Assembly (NCBI RefSeq): GCF_902806995.1
Contig: NZ_LR777654.1
Span: 496,001 to 560,000 of the forward strand
Reading direction: 5' to 3'
Origin: Chlamydiifrater volucris
GTDB taxonomy: Bacteria > Chlamydiota > Chlamydiia > Chlamydiales > Chlamydiaceae
DNA: 64,000 nucleotides
How positions within the stretch are numbered: the first letter of the stretch is position 1; every line of letters begins with the position of its first letter. Both the position numbers and the translations under genes were made by a program. Positions 21,194 through 30,640 of the stretch are shown piece by piece. The notes beneath the pieces are model-generated. The model was not told the DNA's origin and searched no databases. It worked only from the letters and a program-made list of their open reading frames with translations.

Positions 21194-23325
21194 TGAATAA
21201 GTTACTAAATTTTGTTAGTAAAACCTTCGGCGGGGAAGCCGCTCTTAATCTAATCAACAAGTCAAGTGATTTGCTGTTAGCTATTTGGATGATTGGCGTC
21301 GTCTTGATGATCATCATCCCTCTACCTCCAGCTATTGTGGACTTAATGATTACTGTTAACTTGGGGGTTTCAGTTTTCCTATTGATGGTCGCTCTTTATA
21401 TTCCCAGCGCGCTACAACTATCTGTTTTTCCCTCATTACTTCTCATTACCACAATGTTTCGGTTAGGGATTAACATTTCTTCCTCGAGGCAGATTCTGCT
21501 AAAGGCTTTTGCGGGTCATGTTATCCAAGCCTTTGGGGATTTCGTTGTTGGAGGAAACTACGTTGTAGGATTTATTATCTTCCTAATTATTACAATTATT
21601 CAGTTTATCGTTGTCACCAAAGGTGCGGAGAGAGTTGCTGAGGTCGCTGCTAGATTCCGGTTGGACGCGATGCCTGGCAAACAAATGGCGATTGATGCGG
21701 ACCTTAGAGCTGGAATGATAGACGCTTCTCAAGCCAGAGACAAGCGTGCCCAAATTCAAAAAGAAAGTGAACTTTATGGAGCCATGGACGGAGCTATGAA
21801 GTTCATCAAGGGAGACGTTATTGCTGGTATCGTGATTTCGTTAATCAACATTGTTGGTGGGTTAGTTATTGGTGTTACCATGCACGGCATGGATTTAGCT
21901 CAAGCGGGTTATGTCTACACTTTACTGTCTATCGGAGATGGTCTGGTATCTCAAATCCCTTCCCTATTGATTTCTCTTACTGCCGGTATTGTGACAACAA
22001 GGGTTTCTAGCGACAAGAACACCAACCTTGGAAAGGAAATTTCTTCGCAATTAATCAGAGAACCTAGGGCATTGCTAATAGCGGCTTGCGCTACTTTAGG
22101 CATAGGATTCTTCAAGGGATTCCCCTTATGGTCCTTTGCAATGCTAGCTCTCCTCCTTGGATTTTTTGGAATTGTCCTCTTGGCTAAGAAAAATAACGGA
22201 GCTAAAAAATCTGCCTCAGGGGCTGCGGGTTCAACCACTGTTGGAGCTGCTGATGGATCTGCAGTAGCTGGCGATAACCCTGATGACTATTCTCTTACTC
22301 TTCCTGTTATTTTGGAACTTGGAAAAGATTTATCTAAATTGATCCAGCAAAAGACAAAAAGTGGTCAAAGTTTTGTCGATGATATGATTCCCAAAATGAG
22401 GCAAGCTCTCTACCAAGACGTTGGTATTCGTTACCCTGGGATACATGTACGAACAGACTCCCCTTCGTTAGAAGGTTATGATTATATGATCCTTCTTAAT
22501 GAAGTTCCTTATGTTCGAGGAAAAATTCCTCCTAATCACGTGCTCACTAATGAGGTTGAAGAAAATCTATCCCGTTACAACTTACCTTTTGTTAATTATA
22601 AGAATTCTGCTGGTTTACCTTCCACCTGGGTTAATGAAGATGCTAAAGGGATTCTGGAGAAAGCCGCTATTAAATATTGGACTCCCCTAGAGGTGATTAT
22701 TCTGCATTTGTCTTACTTCTTCCATAGAAATTCTCAAGAATTCTTAGGTATACAAGAAGTAAGATCTATGATGGAATTTATGGAACGGTCTTTTCCTGAC
22801 TTAGTTAAAGAAGTTACCCGTTTAATTCCTTTACAGAAGCTTACGGAAATTTTTAAGCGACTTATACAAGAACAGATTTCTATCAAGGATCTGCGCACAA
22901 TTTTAGAATCCTTAAGTGAATGGGCTCAAACGGAGAAAGATACTGTATTACTTACGGAATATGTACGCTCTTCGTTAAAGTTATATATCAGCTTTAAGTT
23001 TTCCCAAGGACAATCAGCAATCTCCGTCTATTTATTAGATCCTGAGATAGAGGAAATGATTCGTGGAGCTATTAAGCAAACATCTGCAGGGTCCTATTTG
23101 GCGTTAGATCCAGATTCAGTAAACCTTATTCTAAAATCCATGCGAAATACTATCACTCCTGCACCTCCAGGAGGTCAGCCCCCAGTAATGTTGACAGCAA
23201 TTGATGTTAGAAGATATGTAAGAAAATTAATAGAAACTGAATTCCCAGATATCGCTGTTATTTCTTATCAGGAAATTCTTCCGGAAATTCGTATCCAGCC
23301 TTTAGGAAGAATTCAGATTTTCTAG
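21193..23325 (+). CDS. sctV: Type III secretion export gate SctV (CdsV)
   Basis: Nonameric export-gate protein of the injectisome. The ATG at 21193 overlaps the sctU stop; a TTG one codon earlier is also possible. The 710 residues show about eight N-terminal transmembrane segments up to about residue 325. The FHIPEP-family signature RVAEVAARFRLDAMPGKQMAID lies at 147-168, in the loop between helices. A Gly/Ala/Ser-rich linker at about 335-355 leads to the cytoplasmic ring domain. Length and order match C. trachomatis CT090. A shorter paralogue, flhA, lies at 55.9-57.7 kb. The operon continues with copN, scc1 and malQ. Confidence 0.95.
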   Translation: MNKLLNFVSKTFGGEAALNLINKSSDLLLAIWMIGVVLMIIIPLPPAIVDLMITVNLGVSVFLLMVALYIPSALQLSVFPSLLLITTMFRLGINISSSRQILLKAFAGHVIQAFGDFVVGGNYVVGFIIFLIITIIQFIVVTKGAERVAEVAARFRLDAMPGKQMAIDADLRAGMIDASQARDKRAQIQKESELYGAMDGAMKFIKGDVIAGIVISLINIVGGLVIGVTMHGMDLAQAGYVYTLLSIGDGLVSQIPSLLISLTAGIVTTRVSSDKNTNLGKEISSQLIREPRALLIAACATLGIGFFKGFPLWSFAMLALLLGFFGIVLLAKKNNGAKKSASGAAGSTTVGAADGSAVAGDNPDDYSLTLPVILELGKDLSKLIQQKTKSGQSFVDDMIPKMRQALYQDVGIRYPGIHVRTDSPSLEGYDYMILLNEVPYVRGKIPPNHVLTNEVEENLSRYNLPFVNYKNSAGLPSTWVNEDAKGILEKAAIKYWTPLEVIILHLSYFFHRNSQEFLGIQEVRSMMEFMERSFPDLVKEVTRLIPLQKLTEIFKRLIQEQISIKDLRTILESLSEWAQTEKDTVLLTEYVRSSLKLYISFKFSQGQSAISVYLLDPEIEEMIRGAIKQTSAGSYLALDPDSVNLILKSMRNTITPAPPGGQPPVMLTAIDVRRYVRKLIETEFPDIAVISYQEILPEIRIQPLGRIQIF

Positions 23326-23361
23326 AGTTCTTTTTGCTGTCAACTTCATTAAGGGGGGCTA

Positions 23362-24558
23362 ATGAGTGCATCAGGCGGAGCTGGTGGTCTAGGTGGGGCT
23401 GGCGCTGTCAACGTTTCTGCAATAGAAGCAAAGGCTGCGGCAGCTGATGCAAAAGAGGTTGTTGCTAATCAAGAAACTTCTGAAATGAGTATGATTACTG
23501 CTAGTCAGGATTTAACTAATCCAGCTGCAGCAACAAGAACTCGTAAAAAAGAAGAAAAGTTTGAGTCTATAGAAAACAGAAAGAAAGCTTCTGCTGGCGA
23601 GGAGAAAAAAACTAAGTCTACAGAAGAAAAAGCTGGTGAAGACTTAGCGGATAAAACGGCTGCCAATAACCCTGAAATTTCTGCTAAAGACCTTCGTTCT
23701 CTAAAGGAAGGTATTAGTGACGACTCTTCTCCCGAAGACATCTTAGAAATGGTCAATGAAAAATTTTCTGATCCTGTTTCTAAGATGCAGGCTTTGGAGT
23801 ATTTGGATGTGACGACTCCTGCTTCTCAAGGTGCTCTAAAATCTGCCATTTCCAGAGCTAAAGAACAGTTTTCTAACGAGAATCGACGAGAAATTTCTGG
23901 TGGAAAAAACATTCTATTTGCTTCTCAGCAATATGCAGAAGCTCTAAATGTGTCGCCCTCTGGATTACGCTCTTTATACACGGAGGTCACTGGCGACACT
24001 CATTCTTGTCAGCAATTACTTGGAATGCTTCAAGACCGGTACACATTTCCTGAGATGGGCAAAGTAACTAGCTTTCTTTTGAATGGCATGTCTGCTGATA
24101 TGAAATCTTCAGGTCCTTCCATAGCTCCTGCTAAGCTTCAGGTAATGATGAACGAAATTAAAAATCTCCAAGCTGTTCTAACTTCTTTTGATTTTTTTGA
24201 AGCTAGTTTTCCTGCCATGGAAAACTCTCTCAAAATGGAGGGAGTTCCTCTACCTTCGGATTTAAATTTTGTAAAAGTTGCTGAAGGATTTCATCGAACT
24301 GTTGGAGAAAAATTTCCTTCTATGTCGAAACTACAAAGTGAAGTTCAGGGATTGGTTGGCAACAATATAGAAGCCCAGTCAGCCATTTTAAATTTATTTT
24401 TCCAAGGGTTAAACAAAACTTCCCCTAGGCTCTATCAAACGGCAGAAAAAAGAACACAACTAGCGACCGTTATTACAAACACATTAGACGCTATTAATGC
24501 CAATAACGATGATTACCCGAAGCCTACAGATTTTCCAAAACCTAAACCATGGTCCTAA
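23362..24558 (+). CDS. copN: T3S gatekeeper/effector CopN
   Basis: Plug of the secretion channel (SctW/YopN-TyeA family), itself secreted; in characterised chlamydiae it binds tubulin. The 398 residues begin with a Gly/Ala/Ser segment and a charged, low-complexity part (about 1-110) expected to carry the secretion signal and chaperone site. An alpha-helical HrpJ/TyeA-like body follows from about 110. An AAGGGGGG box lies shortly before the ATG. It sits between sctV and the chaperone gene, as in CT089. The identification rests mainly on context and overall sequence character, which is strongly conserved in this family. Confidence 0.9.
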   Translation: MSASGGAGGLGGAGAVNVSAIEAKAAAADAKEVVANQETSEMSMITASQDLTNPAAATRTRKKEEKFESIENRKKASAGEEKKTKSTEEKAGEDLADKTAANNPEISAKDLRSLKEGISDDSSPEDILEMVNEKFSDPVSKMQALEYLDVTTPASQGALKSAISRAKEQFSNENRREISGGKNILFASQQYAEALNVSPSGLRSLYTEVTGDTHSCQQLLGMLQDRYTFPEMGKVTSFLLNGMSADMKSSGPSIAPAKLQVMMNEIKNLQAVLTSFDFFEASFPAMENSLKMEGVPLPSDLNFVKVAEGFHRTVGEKFPSMSKLQSEVQGLVGNNIEAQSAILNLFFQGLNKTSPRLYQTAEKRTQLATVITNTLDAINANNDDYPKPTDFPKPKPWS

Positions 24559-24576
24559 CCAATTGGAGGCATTTTT

Positions 24577-25017
24577 ATGCAAAGTCAATTTGAGCAACTG
24601 ATGGAAGAATTAGGAAAGGAAGTGGGTTCTCCTCTCATACCTGATGCTAATCAGGCTTGCAAAATTCGATTTGCAGAAAATGATGTTGCCGTGCAAATGG
24701 AAGCTGATGGACCTGATGGAAACATCGCTATTGGAGCTATTTTGGGAAAAGTTCCCGCAAATAATTTTCGAGAAAGGCTGTTTAAGGCTGCTTTATCCGT
24801 TAATGCTTCTCACCAATCTGAAGTTAAAGGGGTTTTAGCTTATGGAGAAGTCTCTGAGCAATTATTTTTGTGTGATGTCTTGAATATGCATTACTTGGAT
24901 GGGAAGAAACTATATGAGTACGCCCTATCCTTTTCCAAGCATGCAGCTATATGGATAGGAGCCGTTAACTCCGGAAATCTCCCCGATCTCCATTCTCTAG
25001 GATTGTACAACTTATGA
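24577..25017 (+). CDS. scc1: T3S chaperone Scc1-like (CT088 homologue)
   Basis: Small acidic class I-type secretion chaperone of the SycE/CesT fold that helps keep CopN export-competent. The 146 residues show the alternating alpha/beta pattern of the fold. They start MQSQFEQLMEELGKEVG and have a central strand-rich part around VAVQMEADGPDGNIAIGAILG. A GGAGG box precedes the ATG. The gene is directly behind copN (18-bp gap), and its ATGA overlaps malQ by four bases. Position matches CT088. Confidence 0.88.
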   Translation: MQSQFEQLMEELGKEVGSPLIPDANQACKIRFAENDVAVQMEADGPDGNIAIGAILGKVPANNFRERLFKAALSVNASHQSEVKGVLAYGEVSEQLFLCDVLNMHYLDGKKLYEYALSFSKHAAIWIGAVNSGNLPDLHSLGLYNL

Positions 25018-26663
25018 CATTTAACAAGGCTTCTTCATTTAACTCCTCCTTAAGAAAAAGCCGCTATGTTTCTGCAACCACTGTCAAATCTCTACTTGAA
25101 TCTCCATCAAAGTCCCATTGGGAAAAAATTGGGATCAATCATAAAGATGGGGTTTGCGTGCCTCTATTTTCTTTAAAATCAAGATCAAGTTTTGGAATAG
25201 GTGAATTTTATGACTTAATTCTTTTGTTTCAATGGTGTAAAACCGTTGGGTTTCAAATTGTTCAATTGCTACCACTAAATGATACGGGGGAAGATACAAG
25301 CCCATATAACGCCATTTCATCAGTAGCATTAAATCCCATTTTCTTATCTCTGAATTCATTGCCTGATATTGATAAAGTTCCCTCTTATCATAAGCGGGTT
25401 TCTTTTTTAAAGTCTCTGAATAACAACGATTCCGTAAACTACAGAGACGTTAGGAAAATCAAGATGTCTATACTTAGAGAATATTATAATACTGTGGGTA
25501 AACATTACGCTAAAAGCGATGACTTATTTCAGAAATTTGTTGAAAAAGAGTCTTATTGGTTAAAACCTTATTCACTATTTAAATCTCTTAGAGAATCCTT
25601 CCAAAATCTGCCCATTAATCGGTGGCCTAAAGACACGCTGTGCTACTCTGGTATAAAAAATTTGGAATCAGAAAACTCTTCCTCTGCATTTTTTTTTCAA
25701 TATCTTCAATACTTATGTTTCCAGCAATTGCTAAAGGTAAGAGAAGAAGCTGATAAGCTAGGAATTCTCATTAAAGGAGATATTCCTATTCTCATAAGTA
25801 ATGACAGTGCTGACGTTTGGTACTACCGAAATCTTTTTACTTCTTCTGTGTCTGTTGGAGCTCCGCCCGACTTATACAACTTAGAAGGACAAAATTGGAA
25901 CCTTCCCCTCTACAATTGGGAATCTATGGAAGCAATAGACTACAAATGGTGGAGAGTTCGATTGCAGTATGCAGAAAATTTTTACTCTTTATATAGGCTT
26001 GACCACATAGCTGGATTTTTTCGGATGTGGATTATACCCCAAGATGGCCGATCAAGATTTGTTCCTGAAAAAGAATCAGAATTTTTAACTCAAGGAACAA
26101 AGATTTTAAAAAATTTACTAGCATTTTCTAAGATGCTTCCTGTGGGAGAAGATCTTGGTGATGTCCCGACCAGCATTCGAGAATCAATGAGAGTTCTTGG
26201 CATTTGTGGAACCAAGATACCAAGATGGGAGCGACATTGGGACGCAGACGGGTCCTTCAAACACCCTAACACCTATGAACCTATATCTTTAACATCCCTT
26301 TCCACGCATGATTCCGATACTTTACATTTATGGTGGAAGAAAAATCCTACAGAAGCAATGAATTACTCGAAGATATTGAAAATCCGGTACTCTAGACAAC
26401 TTTCCCCGGAAATACAAGAAAAAATTTTATCCTCATCCCACAATTCTTCTAGTTTATTACATATTAATTTATTGAATGATTACCTATCCTTAGATTCAAC
26501 TATGGTTTCTAACGATCCTGAAAAAGAAAGAATAAATGTTCCGGGAACTATTTCTGAAACTAACTGGGTTTATCGTTGTAAACCTTATTTAGAGGATCTT
26601 TTAGAGAATAATTCCTTTAACAAAAGAATTTCTAGTATTCTCCAGAGACCTCTTTCCAAGTAA
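25014..26663 (+). CDS. malQ: 4-alpha-glucanotransferase (amylomaltase)
   Basis: Disproportionates maltodextrins, complementing GlgP in glycogen use. The 549 residues belong to glycoside hydrolase family 77. The N-terminal barrel region has SSFGIGEFYDL and TGEDTSPYNAISSVALNPIFLSL. The catalytic nucleophile region is YRLDHIAGFFRMW, the acid/base region PVGEDLGDVP and the stabilising Asp in STHDSDTLHLW. The N-terminus is about 20 residues longer than I recall for C. trachomatis MalQ. It overlaps the chaperone gene by four bases (ATGA), so this metabolic gene is translationally coupled to the T3S operon, as in CT087-CT088. Confidence 0.94.
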   Translation: MTFNKASSFNSSLRKSRYVSATTVKSLLESPSKSHWEKIGINHKDGVCVPLFSLKSRSSFGIGEFYDLILLFQWCKTVGFQIVQLLPLNDTGEDTSPYNAISSVALNPIFLSLNSLPDIDKVPSYHKRVSFLKSLNNNDSVNYRDVRKIKMSILREYYNTVGKHYAKSDDLFQKFVEKESYWLKPYSLFKSLRESFQNLPINRWPKDTLCYSGIKNLESENSSSAFFFQYLQYLCFQQLLKVREEADKLGILIKGDIPILISNDSADVWYYRNLFTSSVSVGAPPDLYNLEGQNWNLPLYNWESMEAIDYKWWRVRLQYAENFYSLYRLDHIAGFFRMWIIPQDGRSRFVPEKESEFLTQGTKILKNLLAFSKMLPVGEDLGDVPTSIRESMRVLGICGTKIPRWERHWDADGSFKHPNTYEPISLTSLSTHDSDTLHLWWKKNPTEAMNYSKILKIRYSRQLSPEIQEKILSSSHNSSSLLHINLLNDYLSLDSTMVSNDPEKERINVPGTISETNWVYRCKPYLEDLLENNSFNKRISSILQRPLSK

Positions 26664-26784
26664 TTTTTTCTTTCTATATATCTAAAAAACAAGTAGTATT
26701 GGTCCCTGGAGATTTCTTCTGTCCTCGGAGGGAGTCTGTTCTGAGAGTTATTTGTAACAAAGTTGTAAGCGAGTCGTCACCGTT

Positions 26785-27057
26785 ATGTCTAGAAGATGCC
26801 AAATTACAGGCAAAAGACCCGAGAGAGGTTTTACCTACACCATACGTGGTATTGCTAAGAAAAAGAAAGGGATTGGTTTAAAGGTTACGGGGAAGACCAA
26901 GAGACGCTTTCTTCCTAACATTATAAAAAAACGTCTTTGGTCTCCAGAAGAGAATAGATTTTTAAAGCTAAAAATTTCTACCAGTGCCCTTCGGCTAATT
27001 GATAAAATAGGCTTGAAAAGAGCTTTATCCGCCAATAAGTCGTCTAAAAATTCTTAG
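26785..27057 (+). CDS. rpmB: Ribosomal protein L28
   Basis: Structural 50S protein of 90 residues. It starts [14 protein letters not shown] and contains the basic [14 protein letters not shown] segment followed by [28 protein letters not shown], the usual order of L28. The start is ATG 26785; a longer open frame upstream in another reading frame is not used. The gene stands between malQ and the ubiD-like gene. An AT-rich palindrome overlaps its stop. Position matches CT086. Confidence 0.94.
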   Translation: MSRRCQITGKRPERGFTYTIRGIAKKKKGIGLKVTGKTKRRFLPNIIKKRLWSPEENRFLKLKISTSALRLIDKIGLKRALSANKSSKNS

Positions 27058-27091
27058 AATTTTTATTTAGCCTATATCTAGGAGAAGGGAT

Positions 27092-28825
27092 ATGTCTTTA
27101 GACCTTAGAAAGTTCCTGTCCCTTCTAAGAAAGTCTAACCAGCTCATAGATGTCGAAGTCCCTGTAGACCCTAATTTAGAATTGGCAGAGATTCATCGCA
27201 GGGTTATCAACGAGGGGGGAGGGGCTCTTTTATTTCATAAAGTTTTGGGATCTCCATTTCCCGTCGTTACCAATCTGTTTGGAACAAGGCAGAGAGTTGA
27301 CTTGGCTTTTTCTTCGTGCCCAAAAACTATTTTTGAGGACGCGAAGCTCCTGGTGTCTACTCCTCCCTCGGTAGCATCTTTTTGGAAGAGGCGCTCGCTT
27401 ATTTGGCGAGGATTACGTGCTGGCAAGAGAAAAATGCCATCCTTTTTCTGTCCTTTGAAAAGGATGGTGTCTCCCGATCTGAACAAAATTCCTATGATTA
27501 AATCGTGGCCAGAGGATGGTGGGCACTTTGTTACCCTTCCTTTAGTGTATACAAAATCTATCCTCACGGGAAAAGAAAATTTGGGAATGTATCGCCTCCA
27601 ACGTTTTGACTCCTCTACTTTAGGGTTGCATTTCCAAATTCAAAAAGGAGGGGGGGCCCACCTCCATGAGGCAGAACAACTAGATAAAGATCTTCCCGTA
27701 GGCATTTTCATTAGTGGGAACCCTTTCTTAATTCTTTCAGCTATAACACCTCTTCCTGAGAGCATTTCTGAACTTCTGTTTTGCTCCTTCTTACAAAAAA
27801 GAAAAATTCGATGGTCTGACTGTGAAGAATCTACCCTACCCATCCTTCATGACGCCGAATTTGCTTTTTTTGGAGAATCAATGAAACACTTACGAAGACT
27901 TGAAGGACCTTTTGGTGATCATTATGGGTACTATAGTTTGGCTCATAATTTTCCTATCTTCAAATGCTATTCTATCTACCACCGCAAAAATGCTATCTAT
28001 CCGGCAACGGTAGTGGGGAAACCTCGTCAAGAAGACTTCTTTCTAGGGGAACAAATACAAGATTACATGTCTCCTTTAATTTCCCTAGTAATGCCCTCTG
28101 TCTCTTCTCTACACACCTATGCTGAGGCAGGTTTTCATTGTTTAGCTTCCGCCGTGGTTAAAGAACGATACCATAAAGAAGCTTTAGTCTCCGCTTTTCG
28201 GATTTTAGGTGAAGGGCAATTATCACTAACAAAATTTCTCCTTTTGACAAACGTTAACGTGGACTTAAGAGATTTCAAATCTGTACTGACAGTGATTTTG
28301 GAAAGAGCTACTCCGCACAAAGACCTTCTTGTTTTTTCTGATACAAGCATCGATACCCTAGACTATACGGGCACCAGTCTGAACAAAGGGTCCAAGGCCA
28401 TTTTAATGGGACTAGGAGCTCCCAAAAGAAAACTTCCATTAGAGTATCAAGGAACGTCTATACCCGGCATTGTTCATGCAACTCCATACTCCCCTGGATG
28501 CCTAGTCTTGCAAGGAGCATCTGATTGCTCTATTCATACGGTACTAGATCACCCTTCTACCAAAGATTGGCCGCTGGTCATCTTAACCGACGATATCCAC
28601 AAAACTATCGAAAGCCCTCTCTCCTTCCTTTGGCATGTTTTTACTCGATTTGCTCCAGCAACAGATCTTCATGTTCGTATTGATGGTATTTGTTCCCATC
28701 GTCCGATGTACACATTTCCTTTTGTTATTGACGCCAGAATGAAACCTCACTACCCCAAAGAAGTGGAAGTAGATCCAGAAACCTACCGACTTGTCTCCTC
28801 TCGATGGAGAACTTATTTTTCATAA
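27092..28825 (+). CDS. ubiD: UbiD-family (de)carboxylase
   Basis: Prenylated-FMN-dependent decarboxylase. Its 577 residues show the family blocks: an N-terminal FLSLLRKSNQLIDVEVPVD, NEGGGALLF, the cofactor-binding region GMYRLQRFDSSTLGLHFQ with a following GGAHLHEAE, and the active-site block LEGPFGDHYGYYSLAH. A YPATVVGKPRQEDFFLG motif follows. Chlamydiae are thought to make menaquinone by the futalosine route, where a UbiD-type enzyme decarboxylates an intermediate; assigning this gene to that step is inference. No ubiX-type flavin prenyltransferase is in the window. Position matches CT085. Confidence 0.88.
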   Translation: MSLDLRKFLSLLRKSNQLIDVEVPVDPNLELAEIHRRVINEGGGALLFHKVLGSPFPVVTNLFGTRQRVDLAFSSCPKTIFEDAKLLVSTPPSVASFWKRRSLIWRGLRAGKRKMPSFFCPLKRMVSPDLNKIPMIKSWPEDGGHFVTLPLVYTKSILTGKENLGMYRLQRFDSSTLGLHFQIQKGGGAHLHEAEQLDKDLPVGIFISGNPFLILSAITPLPESISELLFCSFLQKRKIRWSDCEESTLPILHDAEFAFFGESMKHLRRLEGPFGDHYGYYSLAHNFPIFKCYSIYHRKNAIYPATVVGKPRQEDFFLGEQIQDYMSPLISLVMPSVSSLHTYAEAGFHCLASAVVKERYHKEALVSAFRILGEGQLSLTKFLLLTNVNVDLRDFKSVLTVILERATPHKDLLVFSDTSIDTLDYTGTSLNKGSKAILMGLGAPKRKLPLEYQGTSIPGIVHATPYSPGCLVLQGASDCSIHTVLDHPSTKDWPLVILTDDIHKTIESPLSFLWHVFTRFAPATDLHVRIDGICSHRPMYTFPFVIDARMKPHYPKEVEVDPETYRLVSSRWRTYFS

Positions 28826-28932
28826 TGATTATGTCAAAAAATATTCCACAAACAAATGTTTTTATAAAAAATTAATAAGAAATTGTTTATCTACAAACAA
28901 GAAATTATTAACTTTTAAAAGAAACAAAAAAA

Positions 28933-30084
28933 ATGAAAAACAAAAAAATAAAACCTCTGACTAAATTCTTCTTTTCACTGGTCTTCTTAATAGGAGGAGG
29001 TGGGCTTCTACTAGAAAATTCCGACGACCTAAAAACACTAGAGAAATCCAAAGATCCTGTCATATACTCGTCCCAATGCAAAGATAACGTGAGAGGAGTC
29101 TTATGTCATTCCATGCGGAAGGCCGCAAATAGTATTTTTGTTAGAATATACAACCTGTCCGATGAATGGATCATCGATACTTTACATAGAAAAGCCTCGG
29201 AGAAGGTACCTGTTCGCCTACATTATTATCAGCTGAAAAATGAAAAAAATTTTTCTCAAATCCATCCAAACATTCAGGCCTTTCCTTTTCTGACATCGAA
29301 CCAGAGGAACTCACTAATGCACATAAAAACTACTGTCGTTGATAATTCAACTGTATGGATAGGATCCGCTAACTATACTGTGGACTCTCTGGACCTAGAT
29401 TCTAACCTAACTATAGGAATCAGAAGTCATGAATTGAGCGATCTGGTAATCAAAAATTCTTCCGGAACGTGCTTTGTTAACAACAAACAGATTGATTATT
29501 TCACTTTTCCAGAAGACTCTGACCGAGGACTCAAACAGATACTAGCTTTAATAAATGATTCAAAAAGATCAATCAAGGTAGGTATGTTTGCGCTTACAGA
29601 ACCCAGCTTGTTGGGCGCTCTTTATGAAGCTTACAAGAGGGGCATCGATACCCAGATTATCATAGATAAGTCTTATGCTGCACTAACAAAACAGACTCTT
29701 ACCTCAGAATGTCACTATAGTTCAGACATGCCCATATGGGTAAAGACCTCTAGATACAAGTTACATCACAAATTTGCTTGGATAGATGATTCTATTCTCA
29801 TATCTGGTTCTGCTAATTGGTCTAGAAATGGCTTTCACAACAATGTAGAGAATATTCTTATACTTCACGACCTAACTTCACAACAAAATAAAAAGATGCT
29901 CAATATTTGGAACCACCTTTCAGCAAACAAAACCCCTATGGAAGAATACTTAAAGGTTACAAAAAATTGCTTCGGAGAGATGATCAATAGGGGCGGAAAA
30001 AAATCGAAAAACTGTATAGACAAGCGCTCCTTAGCACCTTCTTTAACATTTTTAGAAAACTATTACTCAGACTTAGCCGCATAA
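28933..30084 (+). CDS. Secreted phospholipase-D-like protein (two HKD motifs)
   Basis: Member of the PLD superfamily, with 383 residues. A basic N-terminus and hydrophobic stretch (about 12-27) look like a signal peptide or anchor. Two catalytic HKD motifs are intact: H130-K132-D137 followed by IGSANYT, and H278-K280-D285 followed by SGSANWS. Tandem intact motifs predict one pseudo-twofold active site, cleaving a phosphodiester. Lipid, nuclease or cardiolipin-synthase-like activity cannot be distinguished by eye. It precedes the convergent CT083/CT082-like genes, as CT084 does. A palindrome after the stop probably terminates transcription. Confidence 0.87.
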   Translation: MKNKKIKPLTKFFFSLVFLIGGGGLLLENSDDLKTLEKSKDPVIYSSQCKDNVRGVLCHSMRKAANSIFVRIYNLSDEWIIDTLHRKASEKVPVRLHYYQLKNEKNFSQIHPNIQAFPFLTSNQRNSLMHIKTTVVDNSTVWIGSANYTVDSLDLDSNLTIGIRSHELSDLVIKNSSGTCFVNNKQIDYFTFPEDSDRGLKQILALINDSKRSIKVGMFALTEPSLLGALYEAYKRGIDTQIIIDKSYAALTKQTLTSECHYSSDMPIWVKTSRYKLHHKFAWIDDSILISGSANWSRNGFHNNVENILILHDLTSQQNKKMLNIWNHLSANKTPMEEYLKVTKNCFGEMINRGGKKSKNCIDKRSLAPSLTFLENYYSDLAA

Positions 30085-30098
30085 AAGATTAGGGCAAA

Positions 30099-30126
30099 AT
30101 ATGCTCCTAGCATACAAGGAGCATAT
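30099..30126. terminator. Bidirectional hairpin between the PLD-like and CT083-like genes
   Basis: A perfect 10-bp inverted repeat (ATATGCTCCT, 8-nt loop, AGGAGCATAT) lies between two convergent stop codons. A- and T-rich flanks lie on both sides (AGGGTTTTA forward; a TTTTGCCC on the reverse). Position and symmetry suggest a shared terminator. Confidence 0.6.
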
Positions 30127-30134
30127 ATAGGGTT

Positions 30135-30614
30135 TTAATTCTCGTACTTTTGGAAAAACAGTGAGTCCGCCATTTCTAGTAACCCATTGTTTCTAGCTAT
30201 TACCCAGTATTCTGCAGCTTCTGATATGGCTTCAGCTGCTTTTTTCCCTATGCGAATAGGAGTTTTGTTCTTTTTCTTCCTTACATCCCACACAGAGTAG
30301 TGACCATTCGAAGACAACTTTTTCACCTTATGGCCACTTAAAGATTTAAAAATTACGGAATCCAAATGAATATTTTTTAAGGCTGATAGAATAATCTTAG
30401 CTTGCTTCTTTTTGCTTATCACACGAAATCTGTGCTTCTTGGATCTACGATCTCCTACATTTTCTACAGAAGATATTAAGGCATGTTTAATAGCTGTTGA
30501 AGCTATTTCTTCTACAACTTTTCTGACAGTTTTATCTCCACCTCCGTTAGAAGAATCCCCTTGGGAAAGACCACAAGCTAAAATTTGTCCATATGGATTA
30601 AAGTGTATACTCAT
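30135..30614 (-). CDS. Hypothetical basic protein (CT083-like)
   Basis: No function recognised. The 159 residues are soluble-looking and lysine-rich. An N-terminal Gly/Ser/Asn segment (SQGDSSNGGGD) is followed by a helical part (residues about 30-55) and a basic core (RRSKKHRFRVISKKKQAK). The C-terminal half is Ala/Glu-rich and helical. It lies just downstream of the CT082-like gene on the same strand (26-bp gap), so the two are probably co-transcribed. In C. trachomatis the CT082-CT083 pair is associated with late expression and secretion; that is remembered context, not seen here. Confidence 0.75.
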   Translation of the reverse strand: MSIHFNPYGQILACGLSQGDSSNGGGDKTVRKVVEEIASTAIKHALISSVENVGDRRSKKHRFRVISKKKQAKIILSALKNIHLDSVIFKSLSGHKVKKLSSNGHYSVWDVRKKKNKTPIRIGKKAAEAISEAAEYWVIARNNGLLEMADSLFFQKYEN

Positions 30615-30640
30615 AAACTGAATAAGACCTTTATTCTAAA

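Noticed and set aside
27046-27065. AAAAATTC-TTA-GAATTTTT palindrome at the rpmB stop
   Set aside because: Only A/T pairs with one or two G-C pairs; could be a weak terminator but too unstable to call.
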